Assembly (NCBI GenBank): GCA_030751555.1
Contig: JASMFX010000027.1
Coordinates: 1-11,327 of the forward strand
DNA from: Candidatus Woesearchaeota archaeon
GTDB taxonomy: Archaea; Nanoarchaeota; Nanoarchaeia; Woesearchaeales; CALCXY01
DNA length: 11,327 nucleotides
Reading direction: 5' to 3'
The notes beneath the pieces were generated by a model. It was not told the origin of the DNA and ran no database searches. It worked only from the letters and a program-made list of their open reading frames with translations. Shown here in pieces: positions 5,233-11,327 of this stretch. Position numbers and translations under genes: made by a program. Position 1 is the stretch's first letter. Each line of letters starts with the position of its first letter.

Positions 5233-5787
5233 ATGGGAATAGAAGAGTTAAAGCAACAGCTTCTCAAAGAAGCTGAGCAAAAAGCTAAGACCCAAGAGGT
5301 TGAGGCAGAGAAGCAGGCAAAGCAGATTGCAGAATCAACTGCAGGTGAAGCTAAAAGCTATGCTGAAGAGATGAAGAGAAATGCAGAGACTATGTTAGCT
5401 ACTGCTGAAAAAAAAGAACTAGCAGCGGCTGAATTTGAAGGCAAAAAGGGGCTGCTTGACAAGAAAAAAGAGATTATAGATCGTGTGGTTGAGCAAGCAA
5501 AGCAAGATTTACAAGAATTGCCTTCAGCACAGAGAAAGAAAATGGTTCAAACACTGCTTAGTAAGGCAAAAAAAGAGATCCCTGTAAAACATGTCTATCT
5601 GGACAAGAAGGACATGTCATTAGTAAAAGAGAAAGGGATCAAAGTTAGTGTAGAATCAATGGTTGGAGGACTTATCGCAGAGACAGATGATGGAAAGATC
5701 ATTGTAGATTTGCGATTTGAGACACTGCTTGAGCAAACAAGAGATGTGAATTTGCAAAAATTAGGCGAGGTGTTGTTTGGTGGCTAA
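5233..5787 (+). CDS. atpE: A-type ATP synthase subunit E (peripheral stalk)
   Basis: Subunit E pairs with H as the stator stalk, and its C-terminal domain grips the top of the A3B3 head. The 184-aa product has the expected two parts: an Ala/Glu/Lys-rich helical coiled coil through about residue 75, then a mixed globular domain with a VESMVGGLIAETDDGKIIVD segment, the hallmark GG.i..s.DG.i.vd pattern of the family. I chose the ATG at 5233; an upstream in-frame TTG at 5215 would overlap atpK and has no ribosome binding site. The start lies 1 nt after the atpK stop, so translation may be coupled. The end overlaps atpC by 8 nt. Confidence 0.95.
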   Translation: MGIEELKQQLLKEAEQKAKTQEVEAEKQAKQIAESTAGEAKSYAEEMKRNAETMLATAEKKELAAAEFEGKKGLLDKKKEIIDRVVEQAKQDLQELPSAQRKKMVQTLLSKAKKEIPVKHVYLDKKDMSLVKEKGIKVSVESMVGGLIAETDDGKIIVDLRFETLLEQTRDVNLQKLGEVLFGG

Positions 5788-6775
5788 ACTACGGTTGGGA
5801 TTTGATCCATATACCTATGCCAGGATTAGTGTAATGAAGGGTTCATTAATCAAGCAACAGCAATGGCAAAATCTCATTAAGATGGGATTGAACGAGATTA
5901 TGCGCTATTTGCAGGATTCTGGCTACAAAGAGGAGATTGGAAGTTTAGGTGTGGAAAAAAGAGATCTGGCTCAGTTGGAGATGGCACTTAATAATAATCT
6001 TATGAAAGTGTTTTCAAAACTAAAGCGAATCTCAGATGAGAATGTGCAGATTGTCCTGAGAGTCTATCTTCAAAGATATGATATGTTGAATTTCAAATCA
6101 ATTATTCGAGGAAAGATGACAGGCATTAGCAAGGAAGAGATTTTGCAGATCATGATTCCAAGCATAAATCATTCACCAGAATACTATGCTGAACTTGTAG
6201 AGAAAGATGATATTGAGAGCATACTAAAAGCAATTCCTTTTGAGCTAAATCTCGAGAAGGATGCAGAGCTTTTTGAGGTAGAAAATGCTCTTGACAGAGC
6301 CTACTATGAAAACCTTAAGAGCTTTTCTGATAAATTGGGAGGCCAGGGCAAGGCTTTTAAGGAGTTTATTGAAGCTGAATTAAATACCCTCAACATTAAG
6401 ATGATTCTAAGATTCAAAAAAGAAGATCAAGATGAAGCAGAGATAAAAAAATATCTTATCATGCCCGAAAAGGAGATAGAGCAATTGCTCAATCATAAGG
6501 AACTAAAAACAGTTCTTCATGCATTAAAAAAAATGAAGTTAACAACTGTGGATGAAAGCGATGATGGAGCGTTGAATAAGGTAGAGATTGACCTTGATAC
6601 CAGTCTCCTGAGGAAGGAGGCATTATTGATGCATCAATACCCTCTCACTGTCAATGTGATATTAGGATTTATGTTTGCAAAGGAGATTGAGGTTAAAAAT
6701 CTCAAAATCCTTGTTAAAGGAAAGAAATTAGGTTTAGATGAGGATTACCTTCAAAATCTTCTGGCGGTGGCATGA
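5780..6775 (+). CDS. atpC: A-type ATP synthase subunit C (d-type central socket)
   Basis: Subunit C is the funnel-shaped adaptor that couples the D/F shaft to the K ring. The 331-aa product is all helical and opens with FDPYTYARISVMKGSL, the family's Y.YA..R...KS.L signature. Further helical repeats include LRVYLQRYDMLNFKSIIRG (about residues 90-110), matching the conserved yl..yDv.N.k.iiR element. The start is GTG at 5780, with GAGGTG ending 7 nt upstream. A TTG one codon earlier is possible but less well spaced, and no ATG is available near the conserved N-terminus. The gene overlaps the end of atpE by 8 nt and shares ATGA with atpF. Confidence 0.95.
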   Translation: MAKLRLGFDPYTYARISVMKGSLIKQQQWQNLIKMGLNEIMRYLQDSGYKEEIGSLGVEKRDLAQLEMALNNNLMKVFSKLKRISDENVQIVLRVYLQRYDMLNFKSIIRGKMTGISKEEILQIMIPSINHSPEYYAELVEKDDIESILKAIPFELNLEKDAELFEVENALDRAYYENLKSFSDKLGGQGKAFKEFIEAELNTLNIKMILRFKKEDQDEAEIKKYLIMPEKEIEQLLNHKELKTVLHALKKMKLTTVDESDDGALNKVEIDLDTSLLRKEALLMHQYPLTVNVILGFMFAKEIEVKNLKILVKGKKLGLDEDYLQNLLAVA

Positions 6776-7071
6776 TGGATGTTGCAGTTGCTGGAGGACA
6801 TGGGTTTACACTTGGTTTTCGATTAGCAGGTATTAGAAAAGTGGTTGATGTTAAATCAGGAGAGGATGTTGAAAAATTATTGAAGAGCGAGCAGGTAGGG
6901 ATTGTGATAATGGATCAGGAAACCTACAATGGATTATCTGAGGATCTAAAAGAGAGTGTTGTAGGCTCTATTAAGCCAATATTTGTCGTTGTTTCAGACA
7001 AGCCTCAAGAGGAATTAAGAAAAATGATCATAAGAAGTATAGGAGTTGACCTATTGAGAGAAGAAAGGTGA
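6772..7071 (+). CDS. atpF: A-type ATP synthase subunit F (central shaft)
   Basis: Subunit F binds subunit D in the rotor shaft and modulates activity. The product is 99 aa, normal for the family, with a small Rossmann-like alpha/beta fold. The N-terminal VAVAGG...LGFRLAGI matches the family's IG..d...GFrLaGi motif, although the usual acidic residue after the first Gly is replaced (GGHG). A VGIVIMD strand near residue 44 and a basic C-terminal helix follow. Two tandem ATG codons (6772, 6775) are both possible. GGTGG just upstream is spaced slightly better for the second. The stop codon TGA lies within the Shine-Dalgarno of atpA. Confidence 0.93.
   Translation: MMDVAVAGGHGFTLGFRLAGIRKVVDVKSGEDVEKLLKSEQVGIVIMDQETYNGLSEDLKESVVGSIKPIFVVVSDKPQEELRKMIIRSIGVDLLREER
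7066..7071 (+). promoter_or_regulatory. Shine-Dalgarno of atpA overlapping the atpF stop
   Basis: AGGTGA lies 7 nt before the atpA ATG. Its last three bases are the atpF stop, so ribosomes ending atpF sit on the atpA initiation site. Confidence 0.6.
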
Positions 7072-7078
7072 TTAGAAA

Positions 7079-8824
7079 ATGAGTGAGAAAGGAAAAATAT
7101 TCAGGATAGCAGGACCAGTTGTTGTTGCAAAGGAACTAGATGCTAGAATGTATGATGTTATTAGGGTAGGAAATGAAAGGCTGATGGGAGAGGTCATCAA
7201 AATTAAAGATGAATATGTTACTATTCAAGTTTATGAGGACACGTCAGGGATAAAGCCAGGCGAACCAGTTGAAAATACTGGGGAACAATTGTCTGTTGAG
7301 CTAGGTCCTGGTCTGTTAAGAAGTATCTATGATGGAATTCAAAGACCACTAGAGGTTCTTCAGCAGCAGATGGGAGACTTTATTGCTCGTGGTGTAGATG
7401 CACCTGGTTTAGATAGAAAGAAAAAATGGACTTTTAAGCCAAAGGTAAAGGCCGGTGATGAAGTCAGTCAGGGCGCTGTATTAGGAGAGGTTGAAGAGAC
7501 CAAAGGGTTTATACATAGCATTTTGGTTCCTGCTGGACAGGGTGGAAAGGTCAAGAAGATTAATGCTGGCGATTTTACTGTAGAGGAAACGATTTGCGAG
7601 CTGCAAAGTGGGACAAAGATTAGTATGCTCCAGAGATGGCCTGTAAGAAAACCAAGACTGCTCAAAGAAAAGCTTCCGCCAAGTGAACCTTTAATCACTG
7701 GACAGAGGATTTTTGATGTTCTCTTTCCTTTAGCTAAAGGAGGGACAGCTGCTATTCCAGGTCCGTTTGGGGCAGGAAAAACTGTTTCTCAGCAGCAGCT
7801 AGCAAAATGGTGCGATGCAGAGATTATTGTCTATGTTGGTTGTGGAGAACGAGGAAACGAGATGACTGAGGTGCTTACAGAGTTTCCAGAACTAAAAGAT
7901 CCTAAAACTGGAAGGCCTTTGATGAATAGAACTGTTTTGATAGCAAATACAAGCAACATGCCTGTGGCTGCTAGAGAGGCTAGCATCTATACTGGCGTTA
8001 CTATTGCTGAATATTTTAGGGATATGGGATATAATGTTGCTATCATGGCAGATTCAACCAGCAGATGGGCTGAAGCCATGAGAGAGATTTCATCACGATT
8101 AGAAGAGATGCCAGGAGAAGAAGGATATCCTGCTTATCTCGCTACAAGATTAGCAGAGTTTTATGAACGAGCAGGACCTGTTGAGAATCTTAACGGTTCA
8201 AAGGGTTCGTTGACGATTATTGGTGCTGTTAGTCCTCCTGGAGGAGATTTTAGTGAGCCTGTAACCCAAAATACGTTGAGGGTTACGAAGACCTTCTGGG
8301 CTTTGGATGCTAAACTCGCTCAAAAAAGACATTTTCCAAGCATTAACTGGCTAACATCCTACAGTCTCTATCTAGATACTTTGGAGCCTTTCTTTGCTAA
8401 GAATGTTACGAGTGACTGGAAGGTATTAGTTACAAGGCTTATGACCTTCTTGCAGGAAGAGGATAAGCTATTAGAGATTGTGCAGTTGGTTGGTAGCGAT
8501 GCGCTGCCTGATAAGCAACAGCTTGTCTTAGAGGTTGCACGATTGATTAGAGAATTCCTACTTCAGCAGAATGCTTTTCACGAGATTGATACCTTTTGTG
8601 ACCCTCAAAAAAGCCATATGATGATTAAAAGCATATTACAATATGCTGATATGGCAGAAGCTGCTCTGGAGAAGGGCGTTAGGGTTAAGCATTTAGTTGA
8701 TGTAAAATCTAAAGATAGGATAGGAGAGGCAAAGTTTGTAAAGGATCACGAAAAGCTTTTGAAAGATGTGCAGAAGGAGATGGAGCAGGAGTTTGAAAAG
8801 CTTGCAAGGGGTGATGGCAAATGA
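7079..8824 (+). CDS. atpA: A-type ATP synthase catalytic subunit A
   Basis: Subunit A carries the catalytic nucleotide sites at the A/B interfaces of the A3B3 head. The 581-aa product has normal length. An N-terminal beta barrel (1 to about 75) is followed by the A-specific bulge domain at about 110-190, including [13 protein letters not shown]. Next come the P-loop GPFGAGKT at 228-235, the GER loop in VGCGERGNE at 251-261, Walker B Asp325 in MADSTSRW, and [12 protein letters not shown] at 385-396. The C-terminal third is helical. No intein is inserted at the P-loop, a known intein site in some archaeal A subunits. ATG at 7079 has AGGTGA 7 nt upstream. The end overlaps atpB as ATGA. Confidence 0.99.
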   Translation: MSEKGKIFRIAGPVVVAKELDARMYDVIRVGNERLMGEVIKIKDEYVTIQVYEDTSGIKPGEPVENTGEQLSVELGPGLLRSIYDGIQRPLEVLQQQMGDFIARGVDAPGLDRKKKWTFKPKVKAGDEVSQGAVLGEVEETKGFIHSILVPAGQGGKVKKINAGDFTVEETICELQSGTKISMLQRWPVRKPRLLKEKLPPSEPLITGQRIFDVLFPLAKGGTAAIPGPFGAGKTVSQQQLAKWCDAEIIVYVGCGERGNEMTEVLTEFPELKDPKTGRPLMNRTVLIANTSNMPVAAREASIYTGVTIAEYFRDMGYNVAIMADSTSRWAEAMREISSRLEEMPGEEGYPAYLATRLAEFYERAGPVENLNGSKGSLTIIGAVSPPGGDFSEPVTQNTLRVTKTFWALDAKLAQKRHFPSINWLTSYSLYLDTLEPFFAKNVTSDWKVLVTRLMTFLQEEDKLLEIVQLVGSDALPDKQQLVLEVARLIREFLLQQNAFHEIDTFCDPQKSHMMIKSILQYADMAEAALEKGVRVKHLVDVKSKDRIGEAKFVKDHEKLLKDVQKEMEQEFEKLARGDGK

Positions 8825-10194
8825 AACAGTATAAGACCATAAAAGAAATTGCAGGACCCCTTGTATTTGTTGAGAAAACCGAGCCTATTGGATATGGTAA
8901 TTTGGTAAAGATTCAACTGGGCGATGGTAGTATAAGAAACGGTCAGGTTTTGGATACAAGTGATGATCTGGTTGTTGTTCAGGTGTTTGAAGGAACATCA
9001 AGTATTGATAGGAACAGCAAGGTTAAGTTTCTGAAAGAAACTATTAAGTTATCAGTTGCAAAAGACATGCTTGGAAGGATTTTTGATGGTGCAGGCAAGC
9101 CAATAGATGGAGGATCAGAGATTATTCCTGAAAAAAGGCTGGATATTATTGGTTCAGCTATTAATCCCTATGCTCGTTCTCAGCCAGCAGATTTTATCCA
9201 GACAGGTGTTAGCACAATAGATATGATGAATACTCTTGTAAGAGGGCAGAAGCTGCCAATCTTTTCAGGTAGTGGTTTACCCCACAATGAGATTGCTCTG
9301 CAAATAGCAAGACAGTCAAAGGTTGTTGGGCAGAAAGAGAACTTTGTTGTTGTTTTTGCAGCCATGGGAATCACAAATGAAGAAGCTCAGAGATTTATCA
9401 AGGATTTTGAGGAAACTGGAGCCCTGCAGAGGAGCATGGTTTTCCTGAACCTAGCAGATGATCCTGCTGTTGAAAGGCTTATTACACCAAGAATGGCATT
9501 AACAGCTGCTGAATACTTTGCTTATGAGCATAATGCCCACGTTTTGGTTATCCTCACTGATATGACTAATTATTGCGAGAGTCTTCGAGAGATTGGGGCA
9601 GCTCGTGAGGAAGTGCCTGGTAGAAGAGGTTACCCAGGTTACATGTATACTGATCTTGCTATGATCTATGAAAGGGCTGGAATGATTAAGGGAAGAAAAG
9701 GTAGTGTTACACAGATTCCTATCCTAACAATGGTTGGTGATGATATAACTCATCCTATCCCAGATTTAACAGGATATATTACTGAAGGCCAGATTGTATT
9801 ATCAAGAGAGCTGCATAGAAAAGGTATCTATCCACCTATTGATGTTTTACCTTCATTGTCAAGATTGATGAATCTTGGTATTGGAGAGGGAAAAACAAGA
9901 GAAGATCATAAAATGGTTTCAGATCAAGCCTATGCAAATTATGCAGAAGGAAGAGATTTAAGAGGATTGGTAGCGATTGTAGGAGAAGAGGCTCTTTCTG
10001 ATAGAGATAAAAAACTATTAAAGTTTGCAGAGGAGTTTGAAGCTCAATTTGTTACTCAGGATAGAAGAGAGGATAGAGAGATAATCAAATCCTTGGGTCT
10101 TGGATGGGAACTATTGAGCAAAATTCCTAAGAGAATGCTTACCCGTATATCTCCAGAGCTAAAGAATAAGTTTTGGAAGGGAAAAGAGGAATAA
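8821..10194 (+). CDS. atpB: A-type ATP synthase regulatory subunit B
   Basis: Subunit B alternates with A in the hexameric head. It has no classic Walker A; the equivalent loop reads SGSGLPHNE at 149-157, diagnostic for B. It supplies the arginine finger, Arg348 in PSLSRLM, to the catalytic site in A. Also visible are [12 protein letters not shown] (247-258), [13 protein letters not shown] (267-279) and the GKTREDH segment after the arginine finger. The length of 457 aa is typical. ATG at 8821 overlaps the atpA stop in ATGA, with AGGGGTGATG just upstream in atpA. The gene ends 11 nt before the atpD ATG. Confidence 0.99.
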   Translation: MKQYKTIKEIAGPLVFVEKTEPIGYGNLVKIQLGDGSIRNGQVLDTSDDLVVVQVFEGTSSIDRNSKVKFLKETIKLSVAKDMLGRIFDGAGKPIDGGSEIIPEKRLDIIGSAINPYARSQPADFIQTGVSTIDMMNTLVRGQKLPIFSGSGLPHNEIALQIARQSKVVGQKENFVVVFAAMGITNEEAQRFIKDFEETGALQRSMVFLNLADDPAVERLITPRMALTAAEYFAYEHNAHVLVILTDMTNYCESLREIGAAREEVPGRRGYPGYMYTDLAMIYERAGMIKGRKGSVTQIPILTMVGDDITHPIPDLTGYITEGQIVLSRELHRKGIYPPIDVLPSLSRLMNLGIGEGKTREDHKMVSDQAYANYAEGRDLRGLVAIVGEEALSDRDKKLLKFAEEFEAQFVTQDRREDREIIKSLGLGWELLSKIPKRMLTRISPELKNKFWKGKEE

Positions 10195-10205
10195 ATCAGG
10201 TTAAT

Positions 10206-10829
10206 ATGGTACTTGATATCAAACCAACAAGATCTGAATTGATCAAATTAAATAAGTCCATTAAGTTAGCTAAATCAGGTCATAGTCTCTTGAAGAAAAA
10301 AAGAGATGGCATGATTATGGAGTTTTTTGAGATTTTAAAGAATGCAAAAAGTGTTAGGGGAAACCTTGCAAAGACATATGTTGATGCCCAGAAGAAGATT
10401 AATATTGCAAGAACACTCTACACTGATTTAAAACTGACAAGCCTTGCATTTGCGATCCATGATAACCCAGAGGTTAAGGTCAAGGAAAAGAACATCATGG
10501 GTGTAAAGGTTCCTGAGATAGAGAGCAAACAGGTTGTCAAAACACTCAAGGAAAGAAAGCTTGGAGTTGCAGGTTCTACTGCTATGATTGATGATGCTAT
10601 TGCATCTTATGAAAAACTAGTTGATGAGATTATTAAAGTTGCTGAGGTAGAAACCACCATGAAAAAACTTCTTTCTGAGATTGAAAAAACTAAAAGAAGA
10701 GTTAATGCCTTAGAGTTTAGTGTTATTCCTTCTATGGAAGAGATGAAGGCTTTTATTAAATTGCGTTTAGAAGAGATGGAGAGAGAAAATATTTTTAGAT
10801 TAAAAAGAGTTAAGGCAAAGGCTGCTTAA
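10206..10829 (+). CDS. atpD: A-type ATP synthase subunit D (central shaft)
   Basis: Subunit D is the long antiparallel coiled coil that forms the rotating axle inside A3B3. The 207-aa product has both signature helices. The N-terminal one is PTRSELIKLN...AKSGHSLLKKKRDGM (about residues 6-37), and the C-terminal one is RVNALEFSVIPSMEE followed by RLEEMERENIFRLKR, ending near residue 203. I chose the ATG at 10206, whose protein begins MVLDIKPTR as in homologues. An in-frame ATG-like extension back to 10173 would overlap atpB and lacks family support. AGGTTA just upstream is a weak, closely spaced ribosome binding site. It is the last gene of the operon, followed by 48 nt before a convergent gene. 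Confidence 0.97.
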   Translation: MVLDIKPTRSELIKLNKSIKLAKSGHSLLKKKRDGMIMEFFEILKNAKSVRGNLAKTYVDAQKKINIARTLYTDLKLTSLAFAIHDNPEVKVKEKNIMGVKVPEIESKQVVKTLKERKLGVAGSTAMIDDAIASYEKLVDEIIKVAEVETTMKKLLSEIEKTKRRVNALEFSVIPSMEEMKAFIKLRLEEMERENIFRLKRVKAKAA

Positions 10830-10877
10830 TTTATTCTTCTGTTGTAAATTGATGGTATCAAAGGTTTGTTTTGAGGG
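10830..10877 (+). terminator. Convergent intergenic gap with T-rich stretches, probable operon end
   Basis: The 48 nt between the atpD stop and the convergent gene's stop contain several short T-runs on the plus strand (TTTATTCTTCTGTT, GTTTGTTTTG) and no strong hairpin. This would fit weak archaeal oligo-T termination of the ATP synthase operon. Composition is the only evidence. Confidence 0.3.
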
Positions 10878-11183
10878 TTAAGGAGAATAAGGTACTTCAT
10901 CAGGAGGAGCTGGAGATATAATGTTAAATAATGTTCGAGGGCCATAACGATATTGTTTTTTGGTTTGTTCCAGAGCTTGAGTCATGCAAGATTCTGCCAC
11001 ATCCATCACACTTTTAGGATCTGGCTCTGATCCTAAAGGATCCTGTTGAGCAGCAATTATTTGGGCGAACTCCATAACGTCTCCAATAAAAGTGATCTGA
11101 TTCTGGAAAATTCCTCGGTGACGCTGGATTTCTAAAATATACGGTTTTGCCATTTCCTCAACTTGCATATGCATGTCAATCAT
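10878..11183 (-). CDS. Hypothetical protein, 101 aa, probably leaderless
   Basis: I do not recognise this protein. It has no membrane segment or signal peptide. Residues about 5-85 look helical and amphipathic, with two acidic-amphipathic stretches (around QVEEMAKPYILEIQ and PKSVMDVAESCMTQALEQTKK), and the last 12 residues are Pro-rich (SPAPPDEVPYSP). A TATA box centred 25 nt before the ATG at 11183 argues that this is a real gene, translated from a leaderless mRNA. Later Met codons at residues 4, 6 and 11 are less likely starts. It is convergent with atpD and divergent from a probable insertion sequence whose left end lies within about 40 nt of its start. It may be an orphan gene, or a fragment of a longer gene if the insertion cut its 5' end. 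Confidence 0.65.
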   Translation of the reverse strand: MIDMHMQVEEMAKPYILEIQRHRGIFQNQITFIGDVMEFAQIIAAQQDPLGSEPDPKSVMDVAESCMTQALEQTKKQYRYGPRTLFNIISPAPPDEVPYSP

Positions 11184-11203
11184 AAGGACATTAATTATCT
11201 CGC

Positions 11204-11212
11204 ATTTATAAA
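11204..11212 (-). promoter_or_regulatory. TATA box of the 101-aa hypothetical gene
   Basis: The minus strand reads TTTATAAAT, preceded by the A-rich GTAAAAA. Its centre is 25 nt upstream of the ATG at 11183, so transcription should begin at or next to the A of the start codon. Confidence 0.5.
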
Positions 11213-11215
11213 TTT

Positions 11216-11251
11216 TTACTCAATTTACCCCGCCCCTTGGGGCGGCTGGGT
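11216..11251 (+). mobile_element. Candidate left end of an IS200/IS605-type insertion sequence
   Basis: A GC-rich imperfect palindrome spans 11227-11251: ACCC and CGCCCC pair with GGGGCG and GGGT, leaving a 3-nt bulge (GCT at 11245-11247) and a TT-centred loop. TTAC tetranucleotides lie at 11216-11219 (about 8-10 nt before the hairpin) and 11225-11228. IS200/IS605 elements lack terminal inverted repeats; instead they carry subterminal bulged hairpins near a tetranucleotide cleavage site such as TTAC. A possible tnpA start follows 38 nt later. The hairpin is seen directly. The element assignment is inferred, because its right end is outside the window; a terminator or RNA hairpin is the alternative. 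Confidence 0.4.
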
Positions 11252-11260
11252 GCAAACGTT

Positions 11261-11268
11261 CTTATAGC
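11261..11268 (+). promoter_or_regulatory. TATA-like box of the partial gene at the window end
   Basis: CTTATAGC is centred about 24 nt before the ATG at 11289, the leaderless spacing also seen for the gene starting at 11183. The box itself is less A/T-rich than the others in the window. Confidence 0.35.
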
Positions 11269-11288
11269 TTCTGAGCTTTAAATCCAGT

Positions 11289-11327
11289 ATGGATGTAGAA
11301 CATGCAGCGCATTGCACGTATCGTATC
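11289..11327 (+). CDS. 5' end of a gene, possibly IS200/IS605 transposase TnpA (partial)
   Basis: An ATG opens 13 codons, MDVEHAAHCTYRI, that run off the window in frame. The pattern of His-rich residues followed by YxI resembles the N-terminus of TnpA (Y1) transposases, where a similar stretch leads into the YH and KYR motifs. These lie beyond the window, so the family call is tentative. A bulged palindrome 38 nt upstream fits the left end of such an element. Codons such as GCG, ACG and CGT are rarer in the neighbouring genes, which would fit foreign origin, but 13 codons are too few to test. Confidence 0.4.
   Translation, partial: MDVEHAAHCTYRI

Noticed and set aside
7079..8824. Intein in the catalytic subunit A gene
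   Set aside because: The P-loop GPFGAGKT is uninterrupted and the protein has the normal length for an intein-free A subunit.
10173..10205. Upstream extension of atpD into atpB
   Set aside because: The added 11 residues are the shifted frame of the atpB C-terminus, and homologues begin near the ATG at 10206.
1..11327. CRISPR array or other regular repeats
   Set aside because: No evenly spaced direct repeats are visible. The only clear direct repeat is the tRNA 3' end copy at 5-29 and 142-165.

Overview
The window looks archaeal. Its core is a complete A-type (archaeal/vacuolar-type) ATP synthase operon. Promoters have TATA boxes, several about 25 nt from a start codon, as in leaderless archaeal genes. 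Ribosome binding sites match the GGAGGTGA type, and base composition is AT-rich. The lineage cannot be fixed from the sequence. A small-genome or uncultivated archaeon is possible, but that is a guess.

Layout. Bases 1-250 hold a minus-strand tRNA with anticodon GGC (Ala, with the G3-U70 identity pair). Just 3' of it lies a degenerate tRNA-like element that repeats the 3' end of that tRNA. Bases 253-1524 (minus) encode a single-pass membrane-anchored protein that I could not assign by overall similarity; its C-terminal half shows a Cys/His/Asp layout like a transglutaminase-like domain. Bases 1600-2418 (minus) encode a compact soluble Hanks-type Ser/Thr protein kinase with all catalytic residues but no glycine-rich loop. 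Bases 2419-2644 are a divergent promoter region.

Bases 2645-10829 (plus) are one tightly packed operon. A 22-codon leader ORF comes first, then atpH, I, K, E, C, F, A, B and D. Genes overlap (ATGA junctions) or lie a few bases apart, and several ribosome binding sites sit inside the preceding gene. The products form the A1Ao machine: A3B3 catalytic head, D/F central shaft, C (d-type) socket, E/H peripheral stalks, the membrane stator I (a-type), and the K proteolipid ring.

Bases 10878-11183 (minus) encode a small protein of unknown function that is probably read from a leaderless mRNA. The last ~110 bases switch to GC-rich structured DNA: an imperfect palindrome, a TATA box, and the first 13 codons of a gene running off the window. 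This looks like the left end of an IS200/IS605-type insertion sequence. The likeliest novelties are the leader ORF of the ATP synthase operon, the tRNA-derived element, the anchored transglutaminase-like protein beside the kinase, and the candidate IS end.
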